The notes under the pieces were generated by a model. That model was not told where the DNA came from and did no database searches. It saw nothing but the letters and a program-made list of their open reading frames with translations. Below are positions 40,701 through 44,648 of a DNA stretch of 44,648 nt, one piece after another. Both the position numbers and the translations under genes were made by a program. Source of the stretch: Microbacteriaceae bacterium (GTDB lineage Bacteria; Actinomycetota; Actinomycetes; Actinomycetales; Microbacteriaceae); contig JAODMH010000142.1 in assembly GCA_025465035.1 (NCBI GenBank), positions 1 to 44,648 on the forward strand, read 5' to 3'. Each line of letters opens with the position of its first letter. Position 1 is the stretch's first letter.

Positions 40701-41942
40701 GTACAGCACGTACTGCGAGTTCGCCTGAACATCCCATGCACCCTGGTTCTGGCCGGTGAAGGATCCCGCGTTGATGGCGGGGAAGAACGCGAGCTGCTTG
40801 GTGGCGGGCTGGCCGATCTGGGTATCGGCACGAACGACCCCCGAAGGCTCCTTCGTGTAGGCAAGAGCACGCATGTTGACCCACGTCGGGTTGTTCTGCG
40901 GGAAGCCACCGACCCACTGGCACTGGTGGGAGTGTCCGGTGATGTAGACGACGTTTCCCTGCGCGGCGGCGCTGTAGTTGTCGCCGCGGCAGTCAGCCAT
41001 CCATTTGAGGGTGCCATCCCACGCGATTCGAGATGTGCCCTCGGAGTTGCCGCCCGCGCCGAAAACATAGCCAGAGGCATAGACGCTGTCGGAATCGGAT
41101 GACAGGCCATAGATGGCGGACTGGTCGCCGGCGTCGCGAAGTACCGAGTTCGCCGCCCAGGGCAGAGATGTCCCGGTGGTGGAGGTTACTGCGCCCATGC
41201 CATAGCCGGGGTTACTGCTGCCGTTGAGCGTCGTGAAGCTGCCGCCTATGATCACCTTGGTCTCGTCCGGCGACACCACCATCGCGTAAGCGCGACCATT
41301 GGCCAGCACCGGTGCCCACGCCGTGGTCGCGCCGGTCGCAGCCGTCGCCGCGGCAGCCCGGCCGGGGCGCGAGACACCATTCGACTGGCTGAAATTGCCG
41401 CCGAAATAGACGGTTGAAGCGGTGGCCGCCACGGCGAATACTTCACCGTTTGCGGAGCCGGCGAAGCTGCTGATGACAGCCCCCGTCGCGGTGTCGAAGG
41501 CCACGAGGCGGTTCTTCGATACCCCGTTGACGGTGGTGAAGGCGCCTACGGCGTAGAGCCTGCTGCCGTCGGGAGACGCGGCGATGGCGCGCACCTGGCC
41601 GTTGAGCACCGGTGCCCAGTCGGTGAGTGCACCGGTCGTGAGGTTATAAGACAGGAGGTATGTACGAGCCACCTCGTTGCTTCCCGGCGCCGCACCCGCC
41701 GGGCGAGCGGTCGTGAAGTTGCCGCCCACGAACACGGTATTGCCGACGATCTCCTGGTCCCAGACCACGCCGTTGATCTGCGTGGTCGGCAGGGAATCGG
41801 CCGATACCGTCTGCGGCAGCGAGGTGTCCGGCGGGGAGGTGTCCGCCACAGCGATGTCGACACTCACGAGGGTCGACAGCACGATCGCCGAAGCGGTCGC
41901 GGCAGCGAGAAGGACATTTCGATGAAGACGTGCCATGGGCAT
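37782..41942 (-). CDS. Giant secreted propeller/LamG/PKD surface protein (1386 residues)
   Basis: Paralogue of the gene to its left on the same strand. A Sec signal peptide (cleavage probably after DIAVA) is followed by a delta-60-like propeller (about 50-440), fibronectin III (447-541), one LamG domain (551-777), a PKD domain (787-867), a jellyroll-like module (877-1084), a second PKD (1091-1172) and a last jellyroll-like module (1181-1386). The N-terminal half is closely similar to the other protein (shared TQINGVVWDQ, PDGSRLYAVG, YAMVVSPDETKVIIGG). Both carry a conserved DC-x-GD...GH-x-H-x-C cluster in the propeller. It lacks a wall-anchoring motif. The ATG at 41942 follows AGAGGCG; the ATG at 41936 is also possible. 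Confidence 0.88.
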   Translation of the reverse strand: MPMARLHRNVLLAAATASAIVLSTLVSVDIAVADTSPPDTSLPQTVSADSLPTTQINGVVWDQEIVGNTVFVGGNFTTARPAGAAPGSNEVARTYLLSYNLTTGALTDWAPVLNGQVRAIAASPDGSRLYAVGAFTTVNGVSKNRLVAFDTATGAVISSFAGSANGEVFAVAATASTVYFGGNFSQSNGVSRPGRAAAATAATGATTAWAPVLANGRAYAMVVSPDETKVIIGGSFTTLNGSSNPGYGMGAVTSTTGTSLPWAANSVLRDAGDQSAIYGLSSDSDSVYASGYVFGAGGNSEGTSRIAWDGTLKWMADCRGDNYSAAAQGNVVYITGHSHQCQWVGGFPQNNPTWVNMRALAYTKEPSGVVRADTQIGQPATKQLAFFPAINAGSFTGQNQGAWDVQANSQYVLYAGEFTQINGVAQQGLSRFALPNVAPNREGPQLSADGWPLSTASYSPSTVRLSWPSNTDRDNEQLTYRVIRDGNTASPAYTTTGLSRFWDQPTIDWVDTGLGAGTVHTYRVSATDPYGNVAWTNTVSQTTAAAGTYSPYAQAVTNDSPTFYYRLGESSGTAVNNLSGPVGNTTQELGTINTVNATAGAGVSRGVTGPISGDPDTASKFNGNSNGRAVTSQQVYSDDSMSVETWFRTTSASGKMIGFGSNGSVTGNSGTYDQSLYLSSGKVSWSVYDSATRTIQSPASYNNGSWHHAVATLGDDGMKLYVDGALVATRASTTYARGFYGYWKIGGDSTPSGNTNFTGDLDEVAIYKTVLPADKVTQHYQLRTGTAANVSPTAVITVTANALTATADGSASTDSDGSITAWAWAWGDGATSTGATASHSYATAGTYTVTLTVTDNAGATGTTSKPVTVTSGPPPVDPGTVLAQDSFSRTFTGGWGTATTGGSWSPSSAANSSVNGSLGLFAHAAGTTRRALLGSVSSAATTASANVSIDKAAAGSSTYAGVVVRQVGAAFYQGRARFLPDGTVALQIMQGSSTALANATIPGLSYSLGSQLAIKIEATGTSPTSLSAKLWVAGTAEPSAWTLTTTDATAGLQAAGSVGVESYVSAAATNAPLNVRFDEFAAVVPGGTPPPVNQAPTASFTTSVSSLTASVDGTASSDPDGTVASWSWTFGDGSAGTGSSSSHTYATAGTYTITLTVTDNAGATATTTRGVTVTAPAAPTALAADAFERVSASGWGSADTGGTWATATGTNYVVNSGSGAAIHGVGTTRRSLLSGVSTLSSDITVQVSLDKAATGGGVSVGAVGRQIGANFYQGRIRFISDGTVGLQLLSGSGTVLANTTIAGLSYSPGTTLVLRVQVSGTNPTTLNGKVWTLGSPEPTAWQLTSTDSAAALQGAGSIGLESYMSGSATNAPLAVRYDNFSASTVN

Positions 41943-42057
41943 TGGCGCCTCTGAGGTACTCGGGTCGGCATCCCTCGGGTAAGGAGGCCGTAGTGACCGT
42001 CATGATAGCGGCGGATGATGCTGTCTGTAAAGTTCTCACGGCATTTCTGCCGCGCGA
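41943..42057 (-). promoter_or_regulatory. Leader of the smaller surface-protein gene
   Basis: Contains two sense-strand ACCCGA motifs (41980-41975 and 41965-41960, 15-bp period) separated by GGGATGCCG, matching the doublet before the larger paralogue. No clear -35/-10 pair was identified. Confidence 0.45.
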
Positions 42058-42729
42058 CTACTGAGGAACGGCACCCTCGAAGACCAACGGCTGCACATTG
42101 ACCGAGTAATCGACCATGATGCGCACCTTGCCACGCTGATCGACTGGAATCGTGAAGATGTAGACGCCGGTCGCGGATTGGCCAGCGGCGAGTTCATTGG
42201 GCAGTGGTGAACCGCCCGGCTCGCTCAACTCGAGGGCGGGTGTCTGGCCGTCTCCGTAGTAGGCGGTCACCACGGTTGTCGCGAGGGACACCTTCGCCGA
42301 GGTGTTGTTCGTGATCGTGACCGTCGTCCTCACGGACGGCCCCGAAACCTCTCCCGGAGTCTTCGCCACGCCCTGAACGGCCTCGAATTTGGTAATCGCA
42401 GCGGTGAGCCCTGGCGAGATCGCGGCGGACTGGTCGATGGGCACGGGAGCGGCGGGTACCGATGGGTCGACCGATGGGCTCGCGGACGGCGTCGGATCGA
42501 CGCTCGCTCCGCCCGTCGGTGTCGAGCTGCTCCCAGGCATTGCGGACTGGGACGGCCCGCCAGCAGTCGTCGAGTTCGAATTCGTGATCGCGACCGCGGT
42601 GACGGCACCGGCCGCGATGACGACGGCTATCGCGCCGGCCACGATCGCCGTGCGCCGCGCGCTCCAAGTGCCCGGTGCTTTGTCCGGTGATGGTTCGGGA
42701 GAAACGGGGGCGGTATTTTCGGTCGCCAT
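42058..42729 (-). CDS. Membrane-anchored secreted protein with Ser/Pro linker
   Basis: Protein of 223 residues that I cannot assign to a named family. A cytoplasmic N-terminus (about 25 residues) is followed by one helix at about 28-50 (IVAGAIAVVIAAGAVTAVAI), a Ser/Thr/Pro/Gly-rich linker (51-95) and an extracellular domain (about 100-223) that resembles a single immunoglobulin-like beta sandwich of the DUF4352 type (RTTVTITNNTSAKVSLATTV). CAGGAG precedes the ATG by seven bases. It lies between the surface-protein genes and the glycosyltransferase and may serve as an assembly or attachment factor for the polysaccharide or the giant proteins (inference only). Confidence 0.75.
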   Translation of the reverse strand: MATENTAPVSPEPSPDKAPGTWSARRTAIVAGAIAVVIAAGAVTAVAITNSNSTTAGGPSQSAMPGSSSTPTGGASVDPTPSASPSVDPSVPAAPVPIDQSAAISPGLTAAITKFEAVQGVAKTPGEVSGPSVRTTVTITNNTSAKVSLATTVVTAYYGDGQTPALELSEPGGSPLPNELAAGQSATGVYIFTIPVDQRGKVRIMVDYSVNVQPLVFEGAVPQ

Positions 42730-42922
42730 CTGGCGCTCCTGATGTAGATCGGTGTGTTCGAGTGAAGCAAAACACTACATGGCGCCCGCTGTCTCCCCCG
42801 CGTTCAGGGGAGTTCTCGCCCCGAGGAAATCCACTAAACTCAACATCTCCCGTCGACGTCGACGCCGACGAATACGGCCGTGTTGCCCGACGCTGCCTCG
42901 AAAGACAGGAGCGTTACTGGGC
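42730..42922. promoter_or_regulatory. Divergent gap before the glycosyltransferase
   Basis: Contains a CTCCCC/GGGGAG hairpin (42793-42812) and a possible promoter for the glycosyltransferase: TTCTCG (42813-42818) and TAAACT (42835-42840) with 16 bp between them. The -35 box is poor. No ACCCGA motif is present here. Confidence 0.4.
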
Positions 42923-44104
42923 ATGACCAGCAGCCGATCCACACCCGACCGACGCAGGACTGTGCGAATCCTGGGAACGCATGGCGTGCCCGCTGCCTAC
43001 GGCGGTTTCGAGACGGCCGCAGAGAATGTCGGGCTGTTCCTCCGCGATCAGGGCTGGCGCGTGATCGTGTATTGCCAGGTCACGGGCAGAGGGCCGATCA
43101 GCGAGGACACCTGGAACGGTCTCGAGCGGGTGAATATCCCCGTCGAGCGTGACGGCTGGCTCGGCACATCCCAGTTCGACTTCCGCTCCATCCTGCATGC
43201 ATCGCGGTTCAGGGATGTCTGCCTCACCTTCGGATACAACACCGCGGTCTTCAATACCGTGCAGCGCATCAGGGGCATCCCCAACGTCATCAACATGGAC
43301 GGCATCGAGTGGTCGCGCGCCCGATGGGGAGAGATGAAGCAGGGCATCCTGTGGGTCAACGAGCGCATCGCGTGCTGGGTAGGCAACGACCTGATCGCCG
43401 ATCACCCGGTGATCGAGGAATACCTCGCGACGCGAGCGCGGCGTTCGAAGCTGACCACGATCACCTACGGGGCGAACGTCGTCAATTCGGCATCCACCGA
43501 TCCGGTCACGTCGCGCGGCCTCGAGCCCGGCGCCTATCTGACCCTGATCTGCCGGCCGATTCCGGAGAACTCGATCCTCGAACTCGTGCAGGGTTTTTCG
43601 GCGGTACGCCGTGGCCACATGCTGGCGATTCTCGGTGACTACACGCCGGAGACCGACGACTACCACCGGGCGGTCGTCGATGCGGCCAGCGACGAGGTCG
43701 TCTTCCTCGGCGCCATCTACGACCCCGGGGACGTTGCCGCACTTCGCTTCCACTCGTCCGGGTATCTCCACGGCCACACCGTCGGCGGCACCAACCCGTC
43801 CCTCGTCGAGGCGATGGCCGCCGGGAATGCCGTGCTCGCCCACGACAATGCCTACAATCGCTGGGTCGCGGATGCCGGCGCGCTCTACTTCGAGACCGCG
43901 GACGATGCCTCGGCCAGGATCGGCGAGATCATCGAGGACTCCGCCCGACGCCACCGTCTCGGAGCCGCGAGCAGGAAACGGCACGCAGAGGAATTCACCT
44001 GGGAGCACGTGGCGGGGCAATACCAGAAATTGCTGAGTCGCCATATCGGCAAACTCGAACCGGTGATCGCAGAAGAACCCGATCTCTCGAAGGGGGAGAA
44101 GTGA
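42923..44104 (+). CDS. DUF1972/GT4-type glycosyltransferase
   Basis: Sugar transferase of 393 residues with two Rossmann-like domains. The N-terminal ILGTHGVPAAYGGFET motif (residues about 16-31) is the hallmark of the DUF1972 group, which includes rhamnosyltransferases; residues about 180-370 match the GT4 C-terminal half, with the donor-site region HGHTVGGTNPSLVEAMAAG. It adds a sugar to the lipid-linked repeat unit on the cytoplasmic side. The ATG at 42923 was chosen because homology begins there; GGAG is 11 bases upstream. The open frame extends to 42752 with no supporting signal. The next gene overlaps its stop as GTGA, so they are coupled. Confidence 0.9.
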   Translation: MTSSRSTPDRRRTVRILGTHGVPAAYGGFETAAENVGLFLRDQGWRVIVYCQVTGRGPISEDTWNGLERVNIPVERDGWLGTSQFDFRSILHASRFRDVCLTFGYNTAVFNTVQRIRGIPNVINMDGIEWSRARWGEMKQGILWVNERIACWVGNDLIADHPVIEEYLATRARRSKLTTITYGANVVNSASTDPVTSRGLEPGAYLTLICRPIPENSILELVQGFSAVRRGHMLAILGDYTPETDDYHRAVVDAASDEVVFLGAIYDPGDVAALRFHSSGYLHGHTVGGTNPSLVEAMAAGNAVLAHDNAYNRWVADAGALYFETADDASARIGEIIEDSARRHRLGAASRKRHAEEFTWEHVAGQYQKLLSRHIGKLEPVIAEEPDLSKGEK

Positions 44105-44648
44105 TAAAGCTCGGAGTCGTAGGCCTTGGGAAGATGGGACTGTCCCATCTTTCGATGATCAAGGCGCATCCGGACGTGCGAGTGGATGCCGTGGTCGACT
44201 CGACCGGTTACATCCTCGATGTGCTCTCGAAGTACACAGGACTCGTGACCTTCACGGACTACCAGACCATGCTCGATTCGGTGGAACTCGACGCCGTGTT
44301 GATCGCCACACCGACGCGCTTTCACGGGCCGATGGTGAGGGCTGCCCTGGAGAAGGGCCTCAACGTCTTCTGTGAGAAGCCGCTCTGCCTCACCTCGGAG
44401 GAGTCTCGCGAGCTCGCCGAGCTCGCCGCGGAGAAGGGCCTCGTGACGCAGGTGGGCTACCACAATCGCTTCGTTGGCGCCTTCCGTGAGGTGAAGGCAC
44501 TGCTCGACGCAGGCGCGATCGGGCGAGTCACGCATATTCTCGCTGAGGCATATGGTCCTGTCGTGCTCAAGGCGAAAGGGTCGACCTGGCGTAGCCAGCG
44601 CACGGAGGGCGGTGGCTGCCTGTACGACTACGCCGCCCACCCGGTCGA
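44101..44648 (+). CDS. Gfo/Idh/MocA-family sugar oxidoreductase (partial)
   Basis: The first about 182 codons of a gene that continues past the right edge. The N-terminal Rossmann motif KLGVVGLGKMGLSHLSMI binds NAD(P); VLIATPTRFHGPMV and the family signature CEKPLCLT (the Lys is catalytic) follow. The enzyme probably oxidises a nucleotide sugar or similar precursor. It starts with GTG at 44101 overlapping the stop of the glycosyltransferase gene and is preceded by GGGGGAG, a good ribosome site. The position makes it part of the polysaccharide locus. The substrate cannot be determined from this part. Confidence 0.9.
   Translation, partial: MIKLGVVGLGKMGLSHLSMIKAHPDVRVDAVVDSTGYILDVLSKYTGLVTFTDYQTMLDSVELDAVLIATPTRFHGPMVRAALEKGLNVFCEKPLCLTSEESRELAELAAEKGLVTQVGYHNRFVGAFREVKALLDAGAIGRVTHILAEAYGPVVLKAKGSTWRSQRTEGGGCLYDYAAHPV

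Noticed and set aside
42752-42922. Upstream extension of the glycosyltransferase
   Set aside because: The extra residues are Arg-rich and unrelated to the family, whose N-terminal motif begins shortly after 42923.

Overview
The window is high-GC DNA with dense genes, GTG starts, apparently leaderless promoters and typical actinobacterial families (LacI-controlled sugar ABC operon, TipA-like MerR, MocR/YczE pair, PadR/DUF4097 pair). It looks like the chromosome of a member of the Microbacteriaceae or a close actinobacterial relative; this is inferred from gene style, not from a marker gene. There is no rRNA, tRNA, CRISPR array, IS element or phage gene that I can support.

Left part (1-5125): a sugar-uptake operon on the minus strand (lipoprotein solute-binding protein, two permeases, then the N-terminus of a glycogen-debranching-type protein that leaves the window), with a divergent LacI regulator. 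Three copies of one 14-bp palindrome, two before the operon and one before lacI, are probably its operators.

Middle part (5233-25155): mostly independent housekeeping and regulatory units: an APC permease with a likely leaderless promoter; a PadR regulator coupled to a DUF4097 protein with a tandem 17-bp promoter repeat; a TipA-like MerR regulator with an operator inside a 19-bp promoter spacer and a strong in-frame internal start for a ligand-binding-only isoform; a divergent YczE/MocR pair with promoter repeats and a coupled 52-residue membrane microprotein; an RND exporter; a GNAT enzyme; a DEAD-box RNA helicase with a structured leader and a long Arg/Tyr/Asp-rich repeat tail; two aldo/keto reductases; a LysR regulator whose gene overlaps a reductase gene tail to tail; a DMT transporter; a CPBP protease; and RecQ.

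Right part (25163-44648): a cell-surface polysaccharide locus. It has a TagD-like cytidylyltransferase, a Wzy/O-antigen-ligase-like polymerase, a Wzz-like protein fused to a degraded BY-kinase domain, a membrane-anchored parallel beta-helix protein, a Wzx-like flippase, two very large secreted paralogues (propeller, FN3, LamG, PKD and C-terminal jellyroll-like modules), a membrane-anchored small protein, a DUF1972 glycosyltransferase and the start of a Gfo/Idh/MocA sugar oxidoreductase. Five leaders in this locus carry one or two sense-strand ACCCGA motifs close to the start codon. This locus, with its apparently kinase-dead chain-length protein, giant surface proteins and shared leader motif, is the best candidate in the window for an undescribed system.
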